Origin: a virus
IMG/VR virus record: IMGVR_UViG_3300045135_001294
Location: 1-31,518 of that record
Length of the DNA: 31,518 nucleotides
Direction: 5' to 3' (one strand)
Positions 18,883 through 28,436 of this stretch are shown in pieces. The first letter of the stretch is position 1, and every line of letters begins with the position of its first letter. Under the pieces are notes generated by a model. The model ran no database searches. It saw nothing but the letters and a program-made list of their open reading frames with translations, and was not told the DNA's origin. The translations under genes and the position numbers were made by a program.

Positions 18883-21164
18883 TGGCAAAGGCTAGTCCAG
18901 TATTTGCAAACTTTACGGCAGGTGAGTTATCGCCACGCCTGGATGGTCGGACAGATCTCGGTAAATACTTCAACGGTTGTAAGCAGCTGCAAAACTTCCT
19001 GGTGCATCCGCATGGTGGCGCGAGTCGTCGTCCAGGCACATTGTTTGTGCGAGAAGTTAAGAATAGCGCGCATAACTGCCGTTTAATCCCTTTTGAATTT
19101 AACGTCGAGCAAGCGTATATCCTGGAGTTCGGAGATCAATACTTCCGTATACACAAGGATGGTGGAACCGTAGTCTCTGGCGGCAGCCCAGTGGAGGTTA
19201 CAACGCCTTATGCGCACACAGAGCTGGCAGATCTCAAGTTCACGCAATCGGCTGACGTTATGTATCTGGTCCATCCAAATTACCCGGTACAAAAGATTAC
19301 CAGGACGAGTCATGTTGATTGGACAGTGGAAGAAGTTACTTTTCGTCGCGGGCCGCTCCAAGATCCGCTCCTCGATAATTCAACACTAACGGCAAATGGC
19401 CGCACCGGCAGCGTTACGATTACTGCGAGTGACGATACATTTGTAAGCACTGACGTCGGGCGTATCGTTAAACTGCACGATGGTTACGCAGAAATTACTG
19501 CGTACTCGAGCGCGACATCTGTAACAGCAACAGTCCTGGAGAATGAGGACGGGCGCACAGAGCTGATGCCTTCGTATACGACAACGACAATCCAGTTTTT
19601 TGAAGGTGACCCTAGCGCCACAGGTTTAGAGCATAACGACAGAATCCAGGACAGTAATGGCGGATTTGTCGATGAAGGCTTCAAAACCGGCATGAAAGTG
19701 ACGATTTCAGGCAGCACAAGTAACAATGTGTCGTCTGCGCTAATTGTTTCTGTAACGGAAGATACGATCTTGTTTGCGCCTTCTGTTGATCTGGCAGATG
19801 AAGCTGCTGGTGACACGGTAACGATAGCGGCTGACCTGGAAGCTGATGATGCATATCAGCTTGGCGCGTTTTCGGATACAACAGGATACCCTGCAGCGGT
19901 TGCGTTCTATGAGCAGCGCTTGGTATTTGCAAACACTCTCGAGCAGCCACAGACAATCTTTTTCTCCCAGGGCGGTGACTTTGAAAACTTTACCCAGGGA
20001 ACAGGCGCAGCTGACGCACTGACCTACACAATTGGTTCCAACCAGGTAAACGTCATTCAGTATCTTTCATCTGGTAGATCCCTGATTGTAGGCACATCTG
20101 GTGGCGAGTTTGCGGTATCTGCGTCAGGTACAACAGAACCAATTAGCCCGACAAATGCACAGATCAAGCGTCAATCGAGCTATGGCTCGACGAGTGCGCA
20201 GCCGGTCCCGGTTGGTAACGTGACTCTATTTGTGCAGCGGGCGAAGCGTAAAGTGCGTGAGCTGGTATATGATTTCGACTCTGACTCATACTACGCCCCG
20301 GATTTGACGCTGCTTTCTGAGCATATTACTGAATCAGGCATTAAAGAGATCACCTTCCAGCAGGAACCGGACAACATCGTTTGGTGCGTCCTGGAGAACG
20401 GTAAGCTAGTCGGCATGACTTATCGTCGTGAAGAGCAGGTTATTGCCTGGCACGAGCATCTAATTGGTGGTGATTCGACGGTAGATAGCGTTGATTACGA
20501 CTATGGTTTTGTTGAATCGATTGCGACAATCCCTGGTGACCTAGATGAAGACACGCTTTATTTGTGCGTGATTCGCAACATCGATGGTGCTTCTGTCCGT
20601 TATATCGAGTATTTCAGCAAGTTTGATTTCGGGGATAGCATCCTGGATGCGCATTTCCTGGATAGTGGTCTCGATTACTCTGGTTCCGCAGTGACGTCTC
20701 TATCTGGTATGGATCACCTGGAAGGCCAAACTGTATCGATTATTGCAGATGGTTCTGCGCATGCGGATAAAGTTGTGACGTCTGGTGAGGTTACGTTGGA
20801 CCGCAGTGCGTCTGACGTACACATTGGGCTGCCATACACATCAAGGCTGCAGACAATGCGTATTGATGCTGGCGGCACAGAAGGCACAAGCCAGGGCAAG
20901 ACCAAGCGCATTAGAGACGTTACACTACGTCTATTCAGATCTGTTGGCGCCAAAGTTGGCCCAGAGGAAGCGACATTGGATGTGATTCCATTCCGAAGTT
21001 CCGCTAACCCTATGGATGCAGCGGTGCCATTGTTCAGTGGCGATAAAGATATTGAGTTCGATGGAGACTACGATACCGATGCCTTCATCGTTGTGGAGCA
21101 GAGCCAGCCTCTGCCAATGACATTGTTGGCGATTTATCCTCGCCTACAGACGTTTGATAGGTGA
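18882..21164 (+). CDS. Tail tubular protein B / nozzle (T7 gp12-like)
   Basis: This 760-residue protein should form the tail nozzle that tail fibres clasp. The start is diagnostic: SPVFANFTAGELSPRLDGR, then YFNGCKQLQNFLVHPHGGASRRPG, FEFNVEQAYILEFGD and a central GYPAAVAFYEQRLVFANT. A long beta-rich body follows. T7 gp12 is 794 residues. The ATG overlaps the gp11-like stop by one base, so the two are co-translated. The C terminus (LPMTLLAIYPRLQTFDR) fits the family ending. Start, order and length agree. Confidence 0.92.
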   Translation: MAKASPVFANFTAGELSPRLDGRTDLGKYFNGCKQLQNFLVHPHGGASRRPGTLFVREVKNSAHNCRLIPFEFNVEQAYILEFGDQYFRIHKDGGTVVSGGSPVEVTTPYAHTELADLKFTQSADVMYLVHPNYPVQKITRTSHVDWTVEEVTFRRGPLQDPLLDNSTLTANGRTGSVTITASDDTFVSTDVGRIVKLHDGYAEITAYSSATSVTATVLENEDGRTELMPSYTTTTIQFFEGDPSATGLEHNDRIQDSNGGFVDEGFKTGMKVTISGSTSNNVSSALIVSVTEDTILFAPSVDLADEAAGDTVTIAADLEADDAYQLGAFSDTTGYPAAVAFYEQRLVFANTLEQPQTIFFSQGGDFENFTQGTGAADALTYTIGSNQVNVIQYLSSGRSLIVGTSGGEFAVSASGTTEPISPTNAQIKRQSSYGSTSAQPVPVGNVTLFVQRAKRKVRELVYDFDSDSYYAPDLTLLSEHITESGIKEITFQQEPDNIVWCVLENGKLVGMTYRREEQVIAWHEHLIGGDSTVDSVDYDYGFVESIATIPGDLDEDTLYLCVIRNIDGASVRYIEYFSKFDFGDSILDAHFLDSGLDYSGSAVTSLSGMDHLEGQTVSIIADGSAHADKVVTSGEVTLDRSASDVHIGLPYTSRLQTMRIDAGGTEGTSQGKTKRIRDVTLRLFRSVGAKVGPEEATLDVIPFRSSANPMDAAVPLFSGDKDIEFDGDYDTDAFIVVEQSQPLPMTLLAIYPRLQTFDR

Positions 21165-21168
21165 TTAG

Positions 21169-21675
21169 ATGGACCCGTTTACCATAGCAGCAATCGCAAC
21201 AGCCGGTAGTTCGCTCCTGGGTGCAGGCGCAGCTATCGACTCTGGTAAGTCGCAGCAGGTTGCCCTGGAGTTTAATGCCAGGGTAAATGAGCGAAACGCA
21301 GTTATTGGCGAGCAGCAAGCGCAGGTTGTTAAGCGTGAAAGCGAATTAAACATCCAGGACCTTAAAGGTCGCTATGCTGAGTTCCAGGCAATGCAAGAGC
21401 GCACTCTGGCGATGAATGGCTGGGATGCGGACACCGGCACAGGGTTGCAGCTGCAATTGGAAGCTGCTGCTGCTGCGGACCAGGACATAGCAAACACTCG
21501 ATATAACGCTGCAATTGCCCAGGCGCAGCTGCTCGAAGGTGCGGTCCAGGAGAGAATCCAGGCTGACCTTAATGTTTTATATGGCAAGCAAGCCGTTAGA
21601 GAGTCACAGTACCGCGCAGCTGGAACATTGTTGAGTGGCGCATCCAAGTCAGCAACTTTGTACGGGATGGCATAA
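21169..21675 (+). CDS. Internal virion protein (T7 gp14-like)
   Basis: This 168-residue protein has a hydrophobic, Gly/Ala-rich N terminus (FTIAAIATAGSSLLGAGAAI, residues 4-23) followed by long charged helices rich in Gln, Glu and Ala. T7 gp14, the outer-membrane pore component ejected first, has the same order: an N-terminal hydrophobic segment then helices, with about 196 residues. The gene comes directly after the nozzle and before two large internal proteins, as in T7. Similarity is by layout rather than strict motif. Confidence 0.8.
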   Translation: MDPFTIAAIATAGSSLLGAGAAIDSGKSQQVALEFNARVNERNAVIGEQQAQVVKRESELNIQDLKGRYAEFQAMQERTLAMNGWDADTGTGLQLQLEAAAAADQDIANTRYNAAIAQAQLLEGAVQERIQADLNVLYGKQAVRESQYRAAGTLLSGASKSATLYGMA

Positions 21676-24021
21676 ATGAAAGTACCTACCTATACCCAGC
21701 AAGTTCAACGGACCACTGAGGTTGGTGGGCAGCGGATGTCTGTCCAGGCAAGTCCTGGTCAATTTGCGCGTGGCGCTGAAGCAGCAATGCGTTTCTACGC
21801 CCAGGCAGAAGACGCAGCGTTTCAGTATGGAAAAGCTGAGCTGCAGCAGCGTAATGAAACAGAACGTCTCAAGGCGCTGAATGAATCAAATCGTCAATTG
21901 GATGAAGCGGCTGCAGCTGCAGAGACAATTGCTGTTCAGAACCCAGATGAAGCTGATCGGTACTGGCAAGAGAGCGTAAGGCAGTTTCGAGACGCCAACG
22001 CCTCAACAATACAGAATGATGCTACTCGACAACAGTTCATGCTTCAGTATGACGCAGCATCGCAAAAATCAACTGTCCAAGTACAAAATTACACGCGGTC
22101 TGTTCGATTACGTCAGGGTACTGCAGAGTGGATTAAAACGGAGTCTGATCTCATAAACAAAGCCTCTAAGGGCGATGTTGGCGCTGGGCTGCAGTTATAT
22201 GGTGACCCGGACCAGGGGATCAAAGGACACTATGATCTGGGTATCCAAAACGGTTTTATTGCAGCAGACAAGGCTGCTAGTCGTAGCGATACGTCCAGGA
22301 CACTGGTTGCTAAGCAGCGCTTGATCACTCATTACGAAGGTTTGGACACAATCGAGAAGCTGGAAGACTTCAGCGCTGCGCTTGAGTCTGGTGAGCTGCC
22401 TCCTGATTTATCGTCTGAATTGGCGCTCATGCTGCCTTCTGAGATTAAGCAGCTCAAAGGCGCAATTCAAACTGAGATCAAATCAGAGAAAGCGCTGCAG
22501 AAAGCAGCTGATGCATTGTTATCTGATGAGCAGCGCCTGGAGTTCGAGCAATTCTTTAATGACCCAGACATTTCTTTTGACGAGAAAAAGAAGAAGCTGC
22601 TCAACATCGTGATGACGACGCCAGATCAGCTGGGCCTTACTTCTGATGACTTCCGGGCTGTCCAGGCTTTTGGTCGGGCGCGTGTCGGTGAACTTAAATC
22701 GACGGTAAGCGCAGCTGCTACGGCAATCGGTAAGGGCCAGGATAGCCTAATGAAACTCCTCACCGATGGCTTTGATCCTGGTCAGGATGCGATTCTTGCT
22801 GTCGATAAAGAGATTGCAGCGCTTGGTGCAGCTGCGCCAGAAAGCCTGGTGAGAGATCAGCTCACGCTGCAGCGCACTTACGGCACTGTTAATGCGATGC
22901 GCCAGATGGGTCCTGTAGAGCTTGAGCGCTACGTCACAGAGATCGAGCAGTCATACGAAGGCCAGATGACCACAGAGGCTGCGACTATCATTAAGAATGG
23001 TCGCACGATGCTGACCAAGCTAAACAGTCGCATCAGTGATGGTGACGCCCTGGGCGCAGCGCAAGATCGCGGTATTGTGAAAATGCCGAATCTGATTCCA
23101 GATATGTACGAGCGTGACCAGGATGGTGCGGTTGTGGTTGATAACAGCGGAACACCGGTTATCAGCGGTCAATGGTCTGATGCAATCGCAACCAGGAAAC
23201 GCGCAGCATACAAGGTTGCGCAGACATTTAACCTGACACGCCCACAGTTCTTAACTAAGACTGAGCAGCAGACGTACAAAGAGCGCCTCAAGTTTGGCGA
23301 TACCGGTACTCGCATGGCGATTCTCCAGAGTGTTGTAAAAGGCTTTGGGGCTGAAGCTCCATTTGTCCTGGGCGAAATTGCTGATAGCAAGGAAGTTGGT
23401 ATCTACGGACACATTGGTGGTTTGATCATTGATGGCCGCAACGAAGCAGCAGAAGACGCGCTGCGCGGTATCACACAGATTGGTGAAGGTGGACCGATTG
23501 ATGGCCTGACGCCTACTTATCTGAATGGCGAGTTTATGAAGACTGTAGGCGAAGCGTTCTACGGTATGCCTAAAGCTGAAGGCTCGTTGTTCGAGACTGC
23601 TAAAGCAATCTATGCAGGCAGAGCGCAAGGGCAGCCTATCTTTAATCCAACAATGTTTGCTGACGCTATCCAGGCTGCAGCGGGCCGTGGAAAGAATGGC
23701 AAGGGCGGTATCGACAGCGTGAATGGCGCGATGACAATCTTGCCAAACAATATGGATTCAGCGGATGTCGAGGCAGCCCTGGAGACGATTACTGTTGAGC
23801 AGCTGATCAATCCAGAGATATCAGGCCAGACGATCTCCAGGGAGTTGATGCAAGACATCAATCGAAGCGGTAGCTATCGTTTAATGCCAAGCCCTAATAC
23901 AGGTGGATACGTTGTGTATCGTGGCGACTTGCGCAATGAAACATTCCAATATGTAATGGACGACAATGGTGATCCATTAACAATTAACCTGTCTCGCTGG
24001 AAGGAGTTGACTGGGAAATGA
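21676..24021 (+). CDS. Internal virion protein (T7 gp15-like)
   Basis: This 781-residue helical protein starts one base after the gp14-like stop. It has long charged helices (FQYGKAELQQRNETERLKAL, then DEAAAAAETIAV), TPR-like repeats in the middle and a mixed C-terminal third. T7 gp15 is 747 residues, lies in the same place and builds the periplasmic part of the ejection tube. No enzymatic motif is evident, and there is no lysozyme-like transglycosylase domain. The last four bases overlap the giant protein's start (ATGA). Assignment rests on position, size and helical content. Confidence 0.8.
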   Translation: MKVPTYTQQVQRTTEVGGQRMSVQASPGQFARGAEAAMRFYAQAEDAAFQYGKAELQQRNETERLKALNESNRQLDEAAAAAETIAVQNPDEADRYWQESVRQFRDANASTIQNDATRQQFMLQYDAASQKSTVQVQNYTRSVRLRQGTAEWIKTESDLINKASKGDVGAGLQLYGDPDQGIKGHYDLGIQNGFIAADKAASRSDTSRTLVAKQRLITHYEGLDTIEKLEDFSAALESGELPPDLSSELALMLPSEIKQLKGAIQTEIKSEKALQKAADALLSDEQRLEFEQFFNDPDISFDEKKKKLLNIVMTTPDQLGLTSDDFRAVQAFGRARVGELKSTVSAAATAIGKGQDSLMKLLTDGFDPGQDAILAVDKEIAALGAAAPESLVRDQLTLQRTYGTVNAMRQMGPVELERYVTEIEQSYEGQMTTEAATIIKNGRTMLTKLNSRISDGDALGAAQDRGIVKMPNLIPDMYERDQDGAVVVDNSGTPVISGQWSDAIATRKRAAYKVAQTFNLTRPQFLTKTEQQTYKERLKFGDTGTRMAILQSVVKGFGAEAPFVLGEIADSKEVGIYGHIGGLIIDGRNEAAEDALRGITQIGEGGPIDGLTPTYLNGEFMKTVGEAFYGMPKAEGSLFETAKAIYAGRAQGQPIFNPTMFADAIQAAAGRGKNGKGGIDSVNGAMTILPNNMDSADVEAALETITVEQLINPEISGQTISRELMQDINRSGSYRLMPSPNTGGYVVYRGDLRNETFQYVMDDNGDPLTINLSRWKELTGK

Positions 24022-27000
24022 CAAGCTGGCTCCTGGAAGAACGCGATGACTTATTCTTCAAGCCTTCCCAGGGAACGGATAAGCCGCTTGGTACCGCATA
24101 TGAAAATATGGTCGGTGCGTTCGAGAATGACCGGCTAAACGAGATCGGCAGCTCCAGGGCGGAAGCATATTCTGATGCCTGGGGTCCTATCGTTGATGAG
24201 GTCAATTCCAAGTCAGGTCCTGTTCAGTTCATCAATCCAGGCCATTATCTAACCAGGGCAGGTGCATCGACTCCAGATGAAGAGGAGAAGATGTACAAGT
24301 TTTCTGCTGAGCGCTTATATAAGTATGTCGAAGAGAACCAAGATTTATTTCCCGAGCTTGCAGACTTGCGCAGCAGAGACTTTGCAGAAACTGCCAAAGG
24401 CATTGCTATTGCTGCGCGTGAAGAGTTCAACGAGCTAGACGCGCGTTCTCCTGGTATCACTAACACCGCTGCTCAATTTGCAGGCAGCGCAGGTGCTTTC
24501 TTCCGCGACCCATCGATGCTGCTTACATTGCCAATGGGCTTGTATTCAATGGCGCAAAAGAAGTTGTGGGAAGTTGGCCTGATCGAATCTGCGCTTGCAG
24601 CCGGTACTGAAGCTGCAAACCAGCCAGCAGTACAAAAATGGTGGGAAGAGCTAGGCTACGACTACACATACGAAGATTTTGTTGCCAGGGTAGGTACGGC
24701 AGCTGGTTTCGGTTTTGTGCTGCCATATGGATTCGCTGCTGGCGGCAAAGGCATCAGCATGACAGCAGACCAGATCAAGAAAGGCATTGACGCCTTCAAG
24801 AGTTCTGGAATCGAAACTCCTGCATCGAGAGCGGCAGCCAGGATTGCTGAGCGCCAAAACGAAATCAATGACGATAATCCTTTGGAAGTTTACAGCAGCC
24901 GGTCTACCAGGCTGCTAAGTACAGAGGAATACGATGCTGAATTAAATCGTTTAATCGACGCAGAACAAGGTTTAAAAAAACTGCGTGAAGACGCGAGAGT
25001 TGATTATGACGGTTTGATGGAAGTCGCCATAAGACAGCGGGACGAAGAAGGTCTGAGTGATGAGGAGTTCCGCGAAATCGTTGACGCTATCAACGAAGAG
25101 ACTGGATACAAAAATATCAAAGACCAGCACAATGCGATGGAACAACGCATCAAAGACTTCATCACTGAGCAAGAAGAATTAGCAGGCGGTCCAAAGCAGC
25201 CAGATGCAGATCTCGAACACCAGGCGCGCACAAACGAAGCTGAGCGCGCAGTTCTATTTAACGAGGTCCCAGTAATCGATAACCAGGCTGCAGCACCAGT
25301 TTCTGCAGCTGCACTCGAAAGCATGGGTGGACCGATTGTAGGCGCCAGGGATTTCGATCCAACTGACCTGGGTGTTGATGCAGAACTATTCCAATACAAA
25401 TCAGGTGGCGATGAGTATGGCGTGACTGAAGCGCTGCGCGGAGTTACTGAGTGGGACCAGGTACGAGCCGGTACTGCCCTGGTATTTGAGTTCGCAGATG
25501 GCCGAAAGGTTGTTGCGGATGGTCACCAGCGCCTTGGCCTGGCTAAGCGCATCAAAGACCAGGACCCTAACCAGGACCCTAAGATTCATGCATATACGCT
25601 GCGCGAGGCTGATGGCTGGACTCCAGAGGAAGTTCGGGTTGTTGCTGCGCTCAAGAACATTGCGGAAGGCAGCGGCAAGCCTGTAGACGCAGCGAAGATA
25701 TTGCGTGTTGACCCAAACAAGATTGATGAGCTGAACCTGCCACCACAAAGCGCACTGGTACGCCAGGCTAAAGACCTGGTAAATCTATCTGATGAAGTCT
25801 TTATGATGGTAGTCAACGGTGTCGTACCAGCGAATTACGCAGCTGTTGTGGGCCGCATGATCCCAGATGATCCTGATCTACAGGAAGCAGCGCTGCGTGT
25901 AATTGCCAGCCAGGAACCTGCTAATGAGTTCCAGGTGCAAGTAATGGTTGGCCAGGTGCGTGAGATGGGCGCACAGAAAATGACGCAGGATGGATTATTT
26001 GGCGAAGAGACCTTTGCCGAATCATTCTTTGCAGAACGCGCCAAAGTCCTAGATCGAGCTATGAAAGAGATCAGAAAGGACAAAGCTGCATTTAGTAACA
26101 TCACCAGGAACGCTGAACGCCTGGAAGCCGAAGGCAATGTCCTGGAGAAATCCAATAACCAACGGAGAATTAACGATGAGCAGAAAACGCTCCAACTCCT
26201 CCAAGCGCTCGCAAATGCAAAAGGACCGCTCTCAGAAGCCCTCACAGCAGCAGCAAGGGCTGCAAGAGAGTCAGGAAGCTACGCTGGACCTACTCGAAAA
26301 TTCATCGATGATGTCAGAGCTGCGGTCTCAGCAGGTGATCTCGACCGCCTTACAGCTGGCGATGTTGGACGCTTTATCGACGATCCGGGGCAAGTCAGCC
26401 CGAGCGCAGCTAAAGCAGAACCAGAAGTCAGCCTCTTCGACAATCCAGCAGGAGACGGTGTAGCACAACAGTCCAGGCAGTTAGAGAATGATCTCCTGGC
26501 GCCTGAAGAAGTTGATATTCGGCTGCAGATTGAGCAGCGCATCAAGGAATCTATCGATAGTTTCGATGAAGACGCATATATCAGATTGATCAATCCAGAA
26601 GGACTGCGTATCCCAGATGAGGACGTAGGTACCTGGACACTGGACGACATGGCTGAAGTTGATGTTCCGATGACGACGCAGCCTGTTGATACGGTTGATG
26701 GCATCGATTATCTAAAAGCTGGTAACGATATTTATGCGTTTGATGGGGATGAACTCGTTGGTTATATGCAGAAAGCCGAGGATGGCAGCGACCTAAATGT
26801 AGCCCAGGAATACCGGGGCCGGGGTATCGGTGGGCAGCTATCATTCTTGTACCGCAGCCAAAACCCTAAGATGGCGTCCGGTGGATTAAGTGTTGCTGGT
26901 GAAGCAACTGCCAGGGCAGCCTTCCGTAAGATGCGTGAAATGTCAGAGATCAAGAATGACGTTGATCTATACTTCGAGCGCACTGATGACTCAATTGATA

Positions 27001-28436
27001 TCCCTGTTGCACAGCTGACCCCAACCAGGGCGCGCCCAGAAGGTATCTTTGGTTCTAAAGTATTTATGGCCCAGGCTGCGCGTGGCGAAAGAACAAAGCG
27101 CCCACCGATTGAAGTCCGGGCAAACGAAGACGGTACATATACGCTGCGCGACGGTAACAGCACTTATTCTGTTGCTGTTGATGCAGGATGGGAGACGATC
27201 CCTGCTCGCGTATTGTCAGACGATGAATACGCAAAAGCGGTCCAAACCAAAAACATCAATCGTATCCTGGACCCGCAGGGCAAGGATAAGGGCCGCACTG
27301 TTGAGTCGTTAGGCAAGGGCGATAACGAATACGCGCATTTTGAGTCATTGATGCTGCAGCGGCAGCAGTTTGCTTCTTTCGATGAGATGATTGAGCGCAG
27401 CGCCAGGAACCACCAGGAACTAAACGAAGTCATCGATGAGATCACTTCTGAGCTTGGTATTCCGTTTACTCCGGTTAGAGATGACGCTGGAACGATTACT
27501 GTCCCGCCAGTTAAGAAGCCAGAAGACGTTAGACGTAAGCTGGTAGATAAGTATGGTGCGCCAGAAGGCGACATGAATCCTGTCGATTGGTTGTGGAATA
27601 TCACTGATATTGCGCGCAGCGGCATGAACATTACCAAGCCTTCTGATGTAAAAGCAGTCCTGGAAGCACTGAATAAGCGCGGGTATCACGTTCTCGACGA
27701 AGGTTTTAAGGTAACCCCAGCTGGTTACTTTGATGCAAAAGCCCTGGTCCAGGCAAAAGATGGGCAGCTGATGGAGCTGCAGTTCTGGCCACCAGGCATG
27801 CTAGATGCAAAACAAGACGCTGATCTAACCGAATTTGGTTACCCAGCGACTTATTTTGATGAAAAAGCAGGCAAAGAAAAGCCGTATGTTGGCGGACACA
27901 AACTGTATGAAATCATCCAGGACCGCGAAAAGACAGCGACAAAAGCAGATATAGATCGAGCCGAAGAGGTTTCGCAGGTTATCTATGGCCGCGTGGTTGC
28001 TCAGCTGCCAACAGAGTTTAATTCGCTGCTTACCATGTTAGGGATAGACCGGAGGTCAGCTTTAAATAAGAGCGCTAAGCCTTCTGCTTCGCCTGCTGAG
28101 ATCTCGACGGACCGCTCGTCGCCAAGTATGCGTCCAGGTGACGCTGCGCCCCAAGAGCCAGCGACAGGGTTCCAGACGAATACAGAGGCGTTATCGTCTG
28201 ACATTGCTGCCAGTGATATGCCGTCTACTCTAAAAAATCTCACTTACGATACCTCCGAGTTAAGTGTACCCGATTTGGACAACGCAGCCAAGTCTGCTGA
28301 GCGTTACCCTACAGGTAGAGTCGTTGAGGATGATACTGGCGAACTTGTAGTTGAAATGCAATCAGCTGCAGAATTAAAAGCAGAATTTGATCACGATGAA
28401 AGTGTAATCAATAGATTTAGGGATTGCGTACTATGA
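24018..28436 (+). CDS. Giant multidomain internal virion protein with ParB-, GNAT- and RelA/SpoT-like parts
   Basis: This 1472-residue protein occupies the place of T7 gp16 and is probably ejected into the host. Near residues 110-265 there are helices and a hydrophobic stretch. At ~450-580 lies a ParB-like domain (KVVADGHQRLGLAKRI, then a READGWTPEEVRVVAALKN block), resembling the ddrB-type ParB of large polyvalent proteins. At ~880-975 lies a GNAT-like block with EYRGRGIGGQL, the acetyl-CoA loop. At ~1165-1270 are NITDIARSGMNI and GYFDAKALVQAKDGQLMELQ, reminiscent of RelA/SpoT synthetase folds. The Ser/Pro-rich ~1360-1400 is linker-like. No transglycosylase motif was seen, unlike T7 gp16. 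Assignments are by eye. Confidence 0.75.
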   Translation: MTSWLLEERDDLFFKPSQGTDKPLGTAYENMVGAFENDRLNEIGSSRAEAYSDAWGPIVDEVNSKSGPVQFINPGHYLTRAGASTPDEEEKMYKFSAERLYKYVEENQDLFPELADLRSRDFAETAKGIAIAAREEFNELDARSPGITNTAAQFAGSAGAFFRDPSMLLTLPMGLYSMAQKKLWEVGLIESALAAGTEAANQPAVQKWWEELGYDYTYEDFVARVGTAAGFGFVLPYGFAAGGKGISMTADQIKKGIDAFKSSGIETPASRAAARIAERQNEINDDNPLEVYSSRSTRLLSTEEYDAELNRLIDAEQGLKKLREDARVDYDGLMEVAIRQRDEEGLSDEEFREIVDAINEETGYKNIKDQHNAMEQRIKDFITEQEELAGGPKQPDADLEHQARTNEAERAVLFNEVPVIDNQAAAPVSAAALESMGGPIVGARDFDPTDLGVDAELFQYKSGGDEYGVTEALRGVTEWDQVRAGTALVFEFADGRKVVADGHQRLGLAKRIKDQDPNQDPKIHAYTLREADGWTPEEVRVVAALKNIAEGSGKPVDAAKILRVDPNKIDELNLPPQSALVRQAKDLVNLSDEVFMMVVNGVVPANYAAVVGRMIPDDPDLQEAALRVIASQEPANEFQVQVMVGQVREMGAQKMTQDGLFGEETFAESFFAERAKVLDRAMKEIRKDKAAFSNITRNAERLEAEGNVLEKSNNQRRINDEQKTLQLLQALANAKGPLSEALTAAARAARESGSYAGPTRKFIDDVRAAVSAGDLDRLTAGDVGRFIDDPGQVSPSAAKAEPEVSLFDNPAGDGVAQQSRQLENDLLAPEEVDIRLQIEQRIKESIDSFDEDAYIRLINPEGLRIPDEDVGTWTLDDMAEVDVPMTTQPVDTVDGIDYLKAGNDIYAFDGDELVGYMQKAEDGSDLNVAQEYRGRGIGGQLSFLYRSQNPKMASGGLSVAGEATARAAFRKMREMSEIKNDVDLYFERTDDSIDIPVAQLTPTRARPEGIFGSKVFMAQAARGERTKRPPIEVRANEDGTYTLRDGNSTYSVAVDAGWETIPARVLSDDEYAKAVQTKNINRILDPQGKDKGRTVESLGKGDNEYAHFESLMLQRQQFASFDEMIERSARNHQELNEVIDEITSELGIPFTPVRDDAGTITVPPVKKPEDVRRKLVDKYGAPEGDMNPVDWLWNITDIARSGMNITKPSDVKAVLEALNKRGYHVLDEGFKVTPAGYFDAKALVQAKDGQLMELQFWPPGMLDAKQDADLTEFGYPATYFDEKAGKEKPYVGGHKLYEIIQDREKTATKADIDRAEEVSQVIYGRVVAQLPTEFNSLLTMLGIDRRSALNKSAKPSASPAEISTDRSSPSMRPGDAAPQEPATGFQTNTEALSSDIAASDMPSTLKNLTYDTSELSVPDLDNAAKSAERYPTGRVVEDDTGELVVEMQSAAELKAEFDHDESVINRFRDCVL

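Noticed and set aside
26137-26463. 108-codon plus-strand frame inside the giant virion protein gene
   Set aside because: It is a shadow in another frame: Ser/Gln/Lys-rich, low-complexity text, while the 1472-residue frame continues with normal sequence through the same stretch.
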